From assembly GCF_002272835.1 (NCBI RefSeq), contig NZ_MLAO01000004.1:1-64000 (forward strand): a stretch of 64,000 bases of DNA, written 5' to 3'. Shown here one piece after another: positions 54,308 to 63,207 of this stretch (the stretch's first letter is position 1; each line of letters starts with the position of its first letter). Source of the stretch: Helicobacter sp. 11S03491-1 (GTDB lineage: Bacteria > Campylobacterota > Campylobacteria > Campylobacterales > Helicobacteraceae). Under the pieces are notes generated by a model that did no database searches, had not been told where the DNA came from, and saw only the letters and a program-made list of their open reading frames with translations. A program made the translations under genes and the position numbers.

Positions 54308-55129
54308 ATGCCAATTGATTTAGCAGAAATAACCGGCTCAAAAGCAGCAGCAGCTAAAAAAAGTGAACAACCCAAAATCGCCAATGGACTTGATAAAGAT
54401 GCTTTTATGAAATTATTTTTAGAACAACTTAAAAATCAAGATCCCACTGCTCCTATGGAAACAGATAAAATTATTACGCAAACTGCTCAACTTACACAAG
54501 TAGAGATGCAAGAAGAAAATAAAAAAACCATGAAAGAAGTGGCTGAGGCGATGAAATCCACCAAAGAAACCAATGAGTCTCTCAAGGACTTTCAAACCTC
54601 ACTAAAACAAACACTTGAAAATCTGGACAAAGGAATGAGTACTAGTGTAGATTCCAATTCTCATATGGCACAAATTACAGCACTCAACACCGTATCTATG
54701 ATAGGCAAAATTGCTGAAACAGATATTAATGGGGTGAATATAAAAGGAGCAGGGGAAATCAAATTTTCTCTTTATTTTGATTCTCCTATTGATACTTCAA
54801 GAGGCAATCCCATGATTGAAATATTCAACAAAGATAAACAATTAATCGCTACTCTTCCTATCAAAGATAAAAATGGACAACAAGGTTATATTGATTTTAC
54901 TTGGAACGGGCTCGATGATAAGGGTGTGCAAGTGCCCGATGGCAGTTATGAAATACGTGCCCAATATAATCTTGATTCCAGGACCAATCAATACCATCAA
55001 ACACGTGTAGGCAGAGGCGAAGTCCAAAGTGTGCTTTTTAACAAAGGGGAACCGATGTTGCGCATGGGAGAAATGATTTTGCCTATTGATAGCGCTATAG
55101 AATTTTATGATAAGGAAAAAAATCTATGA
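54308..55129 (+). CDS. flgD: flagellar hook assembly (capping) protein FlgD
   Basis: The 273-residue protein has the FlgD N-terminal signature DKDAFMKLFLEQLKNQDPTAPMETDKIITQTAQLTQVEM at about residues 29–67, and a C-terminal beta-rich part with FTWNGLDDKGVQVPDGSYEIRAQY near 197, the FlgD Ig-like domain. FlgD caps the growing hook and helps FlgE subunits fold in. A perfect TAGGAGG lies before the ATG. Its last codon overlaps the hook gene start by four bases. Confidence 0.95.
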   Translation: MPIDLAEITGSKAAAAKKSEQPKIANGLDKDAFMKLFLEQLKNQDPTAPMETDKIITQTAQLTQVEMQEENKKTMKEVAEAMKSTKETNESLKDFQTSLKQTLENLDKGMSTSVDSNSHMAQITALNTVSMIGKIAETDINGVNIKGAGEIKFSLYFDSPIDTSRGNPMIEIFNKDKQLIATLPIKDKNGQQGYIDFTWNGLDDKGVQVPDGSYEIRAQYNLDSRTNQYHQTRVGRGEVQSVLFNKGEPMLRMGEMILPIDSAIEFYDKEKNL

Positions 55130-56931
55130 ATGATACGATTTTAAATTCTTATAGTGGCATCAAGACCCATCAATTCGGTCTGGATAGTATTTCAAATAAT
55201 ATTGCTAATGTCAATACTACAGGTTATAAAGAAAATATTCCTGAGTTTAAGAGTCTCTTTGCAACACATCTAGACTCACTCAATGCCTCCTCGGCCCTCA
55301 GCAACGATAGAAATTTTGGATCTACAGGCGCAAGTAATGCTATCTCTACAAAAAATGGCAACTATCATCAAAGTGATGGAGAATTTGATATGGCCTATCA
55401 AGGTAAAGGATGGTTTATCGTAGGTCCCAACAAAAAAGGCAATTTCACAATCAAAGAAGATGGCTATGAACAAGACCAAGCAAATTATTTTACCAGAGAT
55501 GGAAGTTTTAGTCGTGACAGTGATGGATATTTGGTAAATTCTGAGGGATATTATGTCTATGGAGTTAATTTGGACAAGATTAAAAATGGGGTATTTACCT
55601 CAAGCAATAATCCCGATAATGATATAGAAAAATTAGCAAAAAATGATCTCACACCCATCAATATTCCTCAAGAATTAAAATTTCAACCTGTCCTCACATC
55701 AAAAGTGGATATTAGTATTAATTTAAATCCAAAAAATCATTTCAAAAATGCTCAAGAACTCTTTTTGGATGCTAAAGGGAATTTTATAGAAGACAAATTC
55801 AAGCATCAAGATATCAATGCTTTGGCAAACAACGATGAAGAACCCCTTGATGCTGCAATCTATAATAATATTACATTGGATATTACACAAAATAACCAAA
55901 CCCAAACTTTTGAATTTAAATATGGCAACAAAGGAGAAGCAAACAACGAATTCCGAACAATTGAGGATTTGCAAAAGATCATCAAAGACAAAACCGGACT
56001 TGATCTGGATGTTGCTAGAGACAAAAATAAAAAACCCAAAATTCCTTTGTCCCTAAGTATTATCAATAATAAAAACGATATGAATATTTCTATTGGAGGT
56101 AAAATTGCTCAAAAATTAGGGCTTAATGTAGCAAATTTGGCATTCAAAAAAGGAGCTTCTCAAGACTCTGACCCCATAAAAATTCCATCATATAGCACCT
56201 CAACAGAAATTTTTGATAAAGATGGTAAAAAATTCTTACTCAAAAGTGATTATTTTATGACTGATAATGGAGATAGTAAAACTACCCCTCCTATCAATCA
56301 AAAATGGGAAGTCAAAACCGGAATTTATGATTTCAAAGCCCAAGTGCTTGTGAGCAAAAATCCTATTATTCAGACAATCCAATTTGATGAAAATGGAAAA
56401 ATTATCGCTAAACCTGTAGATATTGATTTTAAAGAAAATAAAATCCACTATTCTCTTAGTGGCAGCAAAGATTATCAATCCACCAATCTCCCCTATGAAG
56501 AATCTAAGCTTACCCAAGTTACACAAGATGGCAAACCGGAGGGATCACTCAAACAGGTTCGGGTAGATGAGAATGGAATTATTTACCTTGCTTTTAGCAA
56601 TGGAGTTACAGAATCTATGGGTAGAGTGGGGATTGCAGCTTTTATCAATGACCAAGGGCTTAGAAAAGTTGGAGGTAATTTATTTGAAATGGCTTCCGGC
56701 ACACTCAATGGAGAGAATAAACTTCTTAGCGGTAATCCAATCTTGGGTTGGAATACAGATGGCATATTAAAATTTGGAAAAGTCATGTATAAATACCTTG
56801 AAACCAGCAATGTGGATGTTGGCAATGCACTCACAAATCTTATTTTGATGCAAAGAGGCTATTCAATGAATGCTAAAGCTTTTAGCACTGGGGATGACCT
56901 CATTAAAGAAGCAATTAATTTGAAAAAATAA
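55126..56931 (+). CDS. flgE: FlgE-family flagellar hook protein
   Basis: The 601-residue protein has the rod/hook N-terminal motif GLDSISNNIANVNTTGYKE near residue 18 and the FlgE/FlgG-type C-terminus NPILGWNTDGILKFGKVMYKYLETSNVDVGNALTNLILMQRGY near 542. H. pylori has two hook-type genes, and the one beside flgD is the shorter, so this is probably its counterpart and not necessarily the main hook subunit. It starts inside the flgD stop (ATGA). The middle 350 residues are variable surface domains. Confidence 0.9.
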   Translation: MNDTILNSYSGIKTHQFGLDSISNNIANVNTTGYKENIPEFKSLFATHLDSLNASSALSNDRNFGSTGASNAISTKNGNYHQSDGEFDMAYQGKGWFIVGPNKKGNFTIKEDGYEQDQANYFTRDGSFSRDSDGYLVNSEGYYVYGVNLDKIKNGVFTSSNNPDNDIEKLAKNDLTPINIPQELKFQPVLTSKVDISINLNPKNHFKNAQELFLDAKGNFIEDKFKHQDINALANNDEEPLDAAIYNNITLDITQNNQTQTFEFKYGNKGEANNEFRTIEDLQKIIKDKTGLDLDVARDKNKKPKIPLSLSIINNKNDMNISIGGKIAQKLGLNVANLAFKKGASQDSDPIKIPSYSTSTEIFDKDGKKFLLKSDYFMTDNGDSKTTPPINQKWEVKTGIYDFKAQVLVSKNPIIQTIQFDENGKIIAKPVDIDFKENKIHYSLSGSKDYQSTNLPYEESKLTQVTQDGKPEGSLKQVRVDENGIIYLAFSNGVTESMGRVGIAAFINDQGLRKVGGNLFEMASGTLNGENKLLSGNPILGWNTDGILKFGKVMYKYLETSNVDVGNALTNLILMQRGYSMNAKAFSTGDDLIKEAINLKK

Positions 56932-57048
56932 AAAACTTTTATTTTATTTTTGATAGAATCAATTTCTCCCCAAGCAAAGCAAGAGTCATTATAGCTTATT
57001 AGAAAATCTAAGTCCTTTAGCTAAATCAAAAATTCAAATAGATTAGAC

Positions 57049-57054
57049 TATAAT
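57049..57054 (+). promoter_or_regulatory. -10 element for the uvrD-like helicase gene
   Basis: TATAAT in the context GATTAGACTATAATTACC lies about 95 bp upstream of the helicase start and predicts a leader of roughly 88 nt. The leader holds an out-of-frame ATG at 57069 whose reading frame runs past the helicase start and could reduce its translation. Confidence 0.5.
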
Positions 57055-57148
57055 TACCTGTCAAAATCATGTCGCTATCTATCAAGCACGCACATACCAA
57101 ACATGTTGTTATTATCAATAAATCTATAGGACTAACACGCAAGAATAA

Positions 57149-59164
57149 ATGGAAAACCTTAACGCCGAACAAAAATCTGCTGCTACTGCCCCAATGGGCT
57201 ATAATCTGGTCATTGCATCTGCCGGAACCGGCAAAACTTCAACAATCGTAGGGAGGATTGCACACTTACTTCATTCCGGAATATCTCCAAAACAAATTCT
57301 CCTGCTCACCTTCACCAATAAAGCAAGCGCAGAAATGATTGAAAGAGTTGCTAAAATGTTTGGCGAAAAAATCGCCAAACAAATTGAAGCAGGCACATTT
57401 CATGCCGTTGCCTACCGTTATCTCAAAGAGCATTTTAAAATATCACTCAAACAACCTAGAGAATTAAAAATTCTTTTTAAAAGCATCGCTGAACGTAGAA
57501 TTTATACAAATAAAAGTTCTACCCCTCCTTACTCTCCACAATATCTTTATGATACTTACTCACTTTATCTCAATGCCCAAAAAAACCAAACTTTTGAGCA
57601 ATGGCTAACACAAAAATCTCCCGAACAAGCCATATATCTGCCAATTTATGAAGGGATTTTTGATGAGTTTATTGCCCTAAAACATTCCTATGGTTATGCT
57701 GATTATAATGATTTGCTTTTAATGTATAAAGAAGAAATGACAAAACAAGCAAGTCCTTATGTAGAAATTTTATGCGATGAATACCAAGATACAAACCCCC
57801 TGCAAGACTCTCTTATTAATGCCATCAATGCACCAAGCTTATTTTGTGTAGGGGACTATGATCAAAGTATTTATGCTTTCAATGGTGCTGATATTAGCAT
57901 CATCAGTAATTTTACACAAAAATATTCACAAGCAAAGGTTTTTACACTCAAAAAAAATTATCGCTCTTCTTACCCCATCCTTGATCTTGCCAACAAAGTA
58001 ATTCAAAAAAATGAACGCATCTACAACAAATCTTTAGAAGTCGTAAAAACAGGCAATTATCCCTTGCCAAAACTGCTGATTTATGATGAGTTATTCCTCC
58101 AATACCAAGAAATTGCAAAAAAAATTGCTACAAGCAATTATAACCCGGATGATATTGCTGTGATTTTTAGAAATAATTCCAGTGCAGATGGCTGTGAAGC
58201 ATCACTACGCGAGATGGGCATCCCCTCAAAACGCAGAGGAGGGATTAGTTTTTTTGACACTAAAGAAGTTGCTTTAATGCTGGATATTTGCTCGCTTGTT
58301 TATAATCCAAAAGACATGATGGCACATATTCATACCCTTAGCTATGGCAATGGAATTGGCAATTCTATTGCAAAAGACATTTATGAAGCCCTTAATATTT
58401 TAGGTGAAAATAATGCTAAAAACGGACTCCTCAAACCCAACCATACAATCAAACCTTATACTTCAAGAAGTCAAAATACACAATTAGGACTTTTTGATGA
58501 TTTTTTTTCTCTCCAATCAAGCGCAAGATTTGATGAATATCTTCCAAAAGATTTCACCTCTCATCCCATACTCTCTCATCCCAAACTCACCAAAGATGGA
58601 GCTATATTTTTAGGAAAATTTTATCAAATGTATTCTCAAATTCATCTTATCAATACTCCTATCAAGCTGCTATGGAGTATTTTTAAATCAGAATTTTTTA
58701 CCTACATTGCTGAGATTTTATGCAAAGAGCGATCAAAAAATAAAGATGGCACAATCAACGAAACAAAAAGAGTAGAAGCAATGGAAAAAATTGAACGCAA
58801 AATAACTCTGCTTGATAACCTAGCCAAAAATTATGACAACATCGGTCGATTTTTGAATGCAATGATTTTGGGTTCCAATGAAGCTAGCCAAGGAAATGGT
58901 GTGAATCTTTTGAGTGTGCATGCAAGCAAAGGTTTAGAATTCCGAGATGTTTATATTGTTGATTTGATGGATGGCAGATTCCCTAATCGCAAACTTATCA
59001 GCAAGGGTGGGAGTCTTGAGGAAGAAAGAAGACTTTTTTATGTCGCCATTACACGGGCAAAAGAAAACCTCTATCTCTCTTATGCAAAAAAAGACGCTCT
59101 TAAAAATATAGACTACCAAGCTTCAATATTTCTTTATGAAGCAGAGATGATAAAAAATCAATGA
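57149..59164 (+). CDS. uvrD: UvrD/Rep-family DNA helicase
   Basis: The 671-residue superfamily 1A helicase shows the motifs in order: Walker A ASAGTGKTSTIVGR near residue 24, LTFTNKAS near 54, TFHAVAYRYL near 87, the Walker B box CDEYQDTNPLQ near 210, VGDYDQSIYAFNGAD near 233, LKKNYRSS near 269, SVHASKGLEFRDVY near 590 and EERRLFYVAITRAKENLYLSYAK near 624. It unwinds DNA during repair and replication restart. The ribosome site is weak (AAGAATAA). In H. pylori a Rep-like gene lies near the same hook genes, with restriction genes between, which are absent here. Confidence 0.93.
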   Translation: MENLNAEQKSAATAPMGYNLVIASAGTGKTSTIVGRIAHLLHSGISPKQILLLTFTNKASAEMIERVAKMFGEKIAKQIEAGTFHAVAYRYLKEHFKISLKQPRELKILFKSIAERRIYTNKSSTPPYSPQYLYDTYSLYLNAQKNQTFEQWLTQKSPEQAIYLPIYEGIFDEFIALKHSYGYADYNDLLLMYKEEMTKQASPYVEILCDEYQDTNPLQDSLINAINAPSLFCVGDYDQSIYAFNGADISIISNFTQKYSQAKVFTLKKNYRSSYPILDLANKVIQKNERIYNKSLEVVKTGNYPLPKLLIYDELFLQYQEIAKKIATSNYNPDDIAVIFRNNSSADGCEASLREMGIPSKRRGGISFFDTKEVALMLDICSLVYNPKDMMAHIHTLSYGNGIGNSIAKDIYEALNILGENNAKNGLLKPNHTIKPYTSRSQNTQLGLFDDFFSLQSSARFDEYLPKDFTSHPILSHPKLTKDGAIFLGKFYQMYSQIHLINTPIKLLWSIFKSEFFTYIAEILCKERSKNKDGTINETKRVEAMEKIERKITLLDNLAKNYDNIGRFLNAMILGSNEASQGNGVNLLSVHASKGLEFRDVYIVDLMDGRFPNRKLISKGGSLEEERRLFYVAITRAKENLYLSYAKKDALKNIDYQASIFLYEAEMIKNQ

Positions 59165-59210
59165 ATCCTGCATTCATAAATTGATAATCTTAAATAAATC
59201 TTTAACCGAG

Positions 59211-60383
59211 TCATTCAATAATATGACTTACAAATTTTGAATAATTATCCAAAATCAACCCACCCTTTCTAAACCCTAATCCACAAGCTTCATAAGCAAA
59301 AAATACATTGGGTTGATAATAAGATTGCCCTATATTATTAAGCTCAAAAAATTCTTGATAAACCGGCTTATGATTTTGATAAATCCCTTCATTACGCATG
59401 ATAGTTTTCAAAGAAGCATCCAGAATCTCAACATTTGCTCCCTCCCTGCCAAAGGCTGTTTTTTTGACTTGTTTTTTATTTTTCAAAGGCTCATAGCTTG
59501 TCTCTAAAAGCAATGGGTGATGCGGGAACAAGTCCCACAAAATTTTCAAAAAACGTTTGCTTTGAAACATAATCGTATATGCAGGATTTAAAAAAATTGT
59601 ATTTTTATTTTCCATCATTGATTGCATAATGAGGGCAAGCTCAGGTTCATCAATGGCGATATTTTCCCATGGAACTAACTTAAAAAGAAACTCGTATTGT
59701 TTTCCATTACTAAACACACCCTCTTGTGGCGAAAATTCAATTTCATCAAAAAAACAAAAATCTGTCCGGAACCCTGCACTCTTAGCAATACTTTGCAAAA
59801 ATCTGGTTGTTCTCTCTTCTTCGATATTCCCTTTAATACTTGAAAATAAAATTTTCCAACCTTCATACATTTCTTCAAAATTATCAGTATTTTCGCCCAA
59901 AGTAATCATACGTTTAAAATTTTCACCAATAGCCTCATAAAGATTGTTGAATTGTAAAATATGATCATAGCCGTTATATTTAAGCATTGCCCACTGGACA
60001 ACAGAAGTCTCATACAGCATTGTAGGGGTATCGGCATTAAATTCCAGAAGCTTAATAGGTTTCCCATCTATCCCGCCTGCCAAATCAAATCGACCATATA
60101 AATGCCAATGAATATCTTCTTCCCAACTCTGTCTAATTATAGGTATAAGGGTATTGGGAATATCCAATTCAAAAAATAAATCTTTTTCTATCACATATTG
60201 CCCTGCTTGGACATACATATCATAGAGTTCATTACTTGCCTGATAATAGGCATCTGCTTGGGCTTGAGTAATTTTTAACATTTCATTTTCTATATAAGAA
60301 GTGTTATCAGGGTCTGTATGCCAATCAAGCCCAATTTCTTCAAGCGTATCTGCATCAAGTGGTTTTAAAGACACAATATCCAT
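59211..60383 (-). CDS. glutathionylspermidine synthase-like ATP-grasp ligase (YgiC family)
   Basis: The roughly 390-residue enzyme has the family blocks EIGLDWHTDPDNTSYI near residue 15, YGRFDLAGG near 95, LLEFNADTPTMLYETSVVQWA near 108, LYEAIGENFKRM near 145, and the C-terminal TAFGREGANVEILD near 317. These match YgiC and the synthetase half of glutathionylspermidine synthase; the amidase half is absent. The family ligates amines or amino acids to peptide carboxylates with ATP. The next gene upstream on the same strand, 18 nt away, encodes a UPF0323 lipoprotein, the counterpart of E. coli ygiB beside ygiC. I use the ATG at 60383 behind AAGGAA, not the GTG before it. Confidence 0.85.
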   Translation of the reverse strand: MDIVSLKPLDADTLEEIGLDWHTDPDNTSYIENEMLKITQAQADAYYQASNELYDMYVQAGQYVIEKDLFFELDIPNTLIPIIRQSWEEDIHWHLYGRFDLAGGIDGKPIKLLEFNADTPTMLYETSVVQWAMLKYNGYDHILQFNNLYEAIGENFKRMITLGENTDNFEEMYEGWKILFSSIKGNIEEERTTRFLQSIAKSAGFRTDFCFFDEIEFSPQEGVFSNGKQYEFLFKLVPWENIAIDEPELALIMQSMMENKNTIFLNPAYTIMFQSKRFLKILWDLFPHHPLLLETSYEPLKNKKQVKKTAFGREGANVEILDASLKTIMRNEGIYQNHKPVYQEFFELNNIGQSYYQPNVFFAYEACGLGFRKGGLILDNYSKFVSHIIE

Positions 60384-60401
60384 CACATTCCTTTTAAAAA
60401 A

Positions 60402-61016
60402 TTATGATCCAAATGAATTAGGGCTCTTCATGCCGGAATTGGAATTACCTCCAAAAAACCCACTTTTAGCGCCACTAGGGGATCGATTAGCAGAGGTCGG
60501 AGTATTTTTAAAACTATTCTTACTTCTTTCATAAGCTTGTGGAGATTTATAATTTCTTTGTTGATTTTGTTGGTAAGTGGGATTATTAAACAATTTATTC
60601 CCTATATAGCTTCCCAAAATTGCTCCTGCAGCACTTGCAAGTAATGCACCACCAAGCCCTAATCCACCACTTGAATTGGGATTTGTCAATTGACTTGTGC
60701 CATTGTCAATTTTGGTTTCTTCTTGTTTGATAAGTTTATCAATTTCTTCTTGAGTAAGCACTCGTTCATTGCCATTGATATCACGAACAATTACATGAGT
60801 TTTTGTGCTTGGATATTCTTCAGCAATTTTATAGCTTCCATTGTTTTGCTCTTCCAAAATAACAAATGCGCCTTTTTGAGAAGCCTGTGTTACTCCACTT
60901 GAGAGAGTATTTTTGTTGTTTGAAGAATCATTCCCACAAGCCCCAAGAGCAACAAGCACAACCGCACTCAGTCCCCCAACTATTGCATAATCAGATATTT
61001 TTCTAAAATGTTTCAT
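60402..61016 (-). CDS. UPF0323 (YgiB-like) lipoprotein
   Basis: The 204-residue protein starts [15 protein letters not shown], has a hydrophobic signal and the lipobox VALGAC with Cys near residue 27, then a compact domain ([46 protein letters not shown]). A glycine-rich hydrophobic stretch ([22 protein letters not shown]) follows, and then a tail of about 60 residues made of Ser, Asn, Gly, Lys and Pro that ends NSFGS. H. pylori has the same family in the same place. The flexible tail would make a suitable target for the adjacent ATP-grasp ligase, which is my inference. The ATG at 61016 follows AGGA by 7 nt. Confidence 0.85.
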   Translation of the reverse strand: MKHFRKISDYAIVGGLSAVVLVALGACGNDSSNNKNTLSSGVTQASQKGAFVILEEQNNGSYKIAEEYPSTKTHVIVRDINGNERVLTQEEIDKLIKQEETKIDNGTSQLTNPNSSGGLGLGGALLASAAGAILGSYIGNKLFNNPTYQQNQQRNYKSPQAYERSKNSFKNTPTSANRSPSGAKSGFFGGNSNSGMKSPNSFGS

Positions 61017-61064
61017 TCCCATTCCTTGATGCTTCTAAGAATTATCAAATCCCTTAAATAAATA

Positions 61065-61817
61065 TTATTTTTTGTATTCATAAATATAAGGGACATAATT
61101 GATAATCTCTGTATCAGATACTTTTTTTGTAATATTTTCTACCCTCTTCATATCTTTTTGACTCGCATCTTTTGCCTCATAAGCAGGTGAATAAACTTGT
61201 TTCAAAATTGTAATTTTTTCACCGGGTGTTTTAGCCGATTTTATTTTTTCCAAAATCAAAGCAGATTTGATAATTGAATTTTTGCCTAAAAATCCTACGA
61301 CAACCATTTTAACATTAGCATCTTTGAGCCTTGAATCAATCTCTCTAAGTTCTTGTTGGCAATGCGGACACATCGGATCTGAAACAATATAAACAATTTT
61401 TTTATTTCCTTTTACACTTGAAGGCAGAGAAATAACATAATCATCAGGAATAGATTCAAACATACGATTTAATTTAGCGCTATTTTGTTGTTGTGTATTG
61501 AAATCTTGAGTTTTTTTATAGATTTCATTAACCAATGTGGCATCTTTTTGGTTATCACTAAAAAAGACATTGCTAAGCCCAATCACGATATTTCCATCCT
61601 TGCTTACAAACACAGGTATTTTATATTGGGTATCTAAATCTTGTATAATCGCGATTTTAAATTCAGGATTAGATTGAAGAGAATCAACTTTTAAAACAGA
61701 GATTTTTTTACCTGTTTGTTGTTGTATTATTTTAATGATATTTTGCTCAACATTAGCTTGCAAGCCACTTAGAACCAAAATGCTTGCAACAAAAAAGCCA
61801 AATAGTGTTTTTTTCAT
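61065..61817 (-). CDS. periplasmic DsbC/DsbG-like thiol:disulfide oxidoreductase
   Basis: The 250-residue protein has a signal peptide (MKKTLFGFFV, cleaved near GLQA), a DsbC-like N-terminal dimerisation region (about residues 22–90) and a thioredoxin-fold catalytic domain with CPHC at 150–153 in VSDPMCPHCQQEL. It should act on periplasmic disulfides. H. pylori has a well-studied homologue in the same neighbourhood, next to kdsB and the UPF0323 gene, which behaves as a disulfide catalyst. AAGGAG precedes the ATG. It lies 48 nt upstream of the lipoprotein gene and is probably co-transcribed with it. Confidence 0.9.
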   Translation of the reverse strand: MKKTLFGFFVASILVLSGLQANVEQNIIKIIQQQTGKKISVLKVDSLQSNPEFKIAIIQDLDTQYKIPVFVSKDGNIVIGLSNVFFSDNQKDATLVNEIYKKTQDFNTQQQNSAKLNRMFESIPDDYVISLPSSVKGNKKIVYIVSDPMCPHCQQELREIDSRLKDANVKMVVVGFLGKNSIIKSALILEKIKSAKTPGEKITILKQVYSPAYEAKDASQKDMKRVENITKKVSDTEIINYVPYIYEYKK

Positions 61818-61888
61818 TTTTTCTCCTTGTTAAATAAAAATACATTTTATATAAAATTAGTCAATCAACAAATCATAGGAGTGTATAA

Positions 61889-62458
61889 TTGAAACATGTC
61901 ATTCTTTTTTTGGGAAATATTTTAGGGATATGTCCGGTCATTTATCTTGTTTGGAACATTCTCCATAATGTTTATGGAGCAGAACCCTCTAAGGCTATTT
62001 TGCACTTTATGGGAGATTGGAGTATTTATTTCCTTTTGAGTATATTATTAGCGCAATGGTGTTTCAAATCACTAAAAATTTCATGGAAATATTTGCCCTT
62101 AATAATAAAAATTTTTGGACTCTACGCATTTTTGTATGCGCTTGGGCATATTCTTTTTTATGGCATCATGGAGCAAGATAGCAATATAGAAACAATTTTG
62201 CGAGAAATTAGATTAAGGATATACCTTTTTATAGGCGCTTTTGGATTTTTGATTTTATTGATTTTAGCCATTTTTTCATTGTTTGCCCATCATATTTTTA
62301 CTCGTATTTCTTCTTTGGTCTATTTGGCAGGACTTCTAAGCGCTATTCATTATTTATTAGGACAAAAAATCGCCATCCCTTCATCTTATATTATTTTTCT
62401 CTTATTTTTTATCTTGCTTTGTGCTAAGCTTTTATCAAAAAATAAGGATTCAAGATGA
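61889..62458 (+). CDS. MsrQ/YedZ-like haem-binding membrane protein
   Basis: The 189-residue protein has about six transmembrane helices. GDWSIYFLLSILLAQWCF near residue 42, KIFGLYAFLYALGHILFYG near 72 and YLAGLLSAIHYLLGQK near 147 match the MsrQ/ferric-reductase-like family, with histidines at the places that hold haem. MsrQ normally passes electrons to the periplasmic methionine sulfoxide reductase MsrP, but no msrP gene is adjacent. The start codon is TTG with AGGAG 7 nt upstream. Its stop overlaps the kdsB start as ATGA, so the two are translated together. H. pylori lacks this gene between the Dsb gene and kdsB as I recall. Confidence 0.65.
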   Translation: MKHVILFLGNILGICPVIYLVWNILHNVYGAEPSKAILHFMGDWSIYFLLSILLAQWCFKSLKISWKYLPLIIKIFGLYAFLYALGHILFYGIMEQDSNIETILREIRLRIYLFIGAFGFLILLILAIFSLFAHHIFTRISSLVYLAGLLSAIHYLLGQKIAIPSSYIIFLLFFILLCAKLLSKNKDSR

Positions 62459-63207
62459 TTATTATCCCTGCACGGTTAGAATCTACAAGATTTCCTCAAA
62501 AAATCTTGGCAGATATTTATGGTCTCCCTATGATTGTAGCTACCGCACGCAATGCTCAAAAAACAGATGAGGTAGTAGTAGCTTGTGATAGCCATAGCGT
62601 ATTGGAAATATGTACAACTCATAAAATTAAAGCCGTTCTTACAAGTCCTCATCACACAAGTGGCACAGATAGATGTGCAGAAGCTTCCAGGATATTAGGA
62701 CTAAAAAGTGATGAAATCATTATCAACGTTCAAGCTGATGAACCTTTTTTGGAAACCCAAGTTATTTTATCCTTGCAAGAAGCAATGAAAAATGCTCCGT
62801 TTATGGGAACCTGTGCCAAAATTATTGAGAAGAATCAAATTCATGATACCAATCTTGTAAAAGTAGTTTGCAATAAATTTCAAGAAGCTGTTTATTTCTC
62901 AAGATTGCCTATCCCCTATAGTCGCGAAGGACTAGAGAATCCCTTATTGCAAACATCTCCTTATTATGGACATTTGGGTATTTATGGATTTCATGCACAA
63001 TCTTTGGAAGAATTCTGTCAATTACCTAAAACTTCTTTAGAAGACATAGAAAAACTTGAACAACTCCGCGCGATCTATCATAAAAAATCCATTTTTATAC
63101 AAATTGTTACTAGCAAAAGTATCGGGATTGATACCCCCATTGATCTCCAAAAAGCCCTAAATTCTATTTCGCAAACTCAATGGCTCGCATCTCTCGAATC
63201 ACACTGA
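62455..63207 (+). CDS. kdsB: 3-deoxy-manno-octulosonate cytidylyltransferase
   Basis: The 250-residue enzyme activates KDO as CMP-KDO for lipid A core synthesis. IIIPARLESTRFPQKILADIYGLPMI opens the protein, VVACDSHSV lies near residue 41, TSGTDRCAEAS near 67, NVQADEPFLE near 90 and YFSRLPIPYSR near 142. It begins inside the end of the MsrQ-like gene, and its last 44 bp overlap the convergent rny gene. Its place near the Dsb gene matches H. pylori. Confidence 0.96.
   Translation: MIIIPARLESTRFPQKILADIYGLPMIVATARNAQKTDEVVVACDSHSVLEICTTHKIKAVLTSPHHTSGTDRCAEASRILGLKSDEIIINVQADEPFLETQVILSLQEAMKNAPFMGTCAKIIEKNQIHDTNLVKVVCNKFQEAVYFSRLPIPYSREGLENPLLQTSPYYGHLGIYGFHAQSLEEFCQLPKTSLEDIEKLEQLRAIYHKKSIFIQIVTSKSIGIDTPIDLQKALNSISQTQWLASLESH

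Noticed and set aside
57069-57251. A 60-codon plus-strand frame in the uvrD leader as a gene
   Set aside because: It overlaps the helicase start in another frame, has no ribosome site and resembles no protein; at most it is a regulatory upstream frame.
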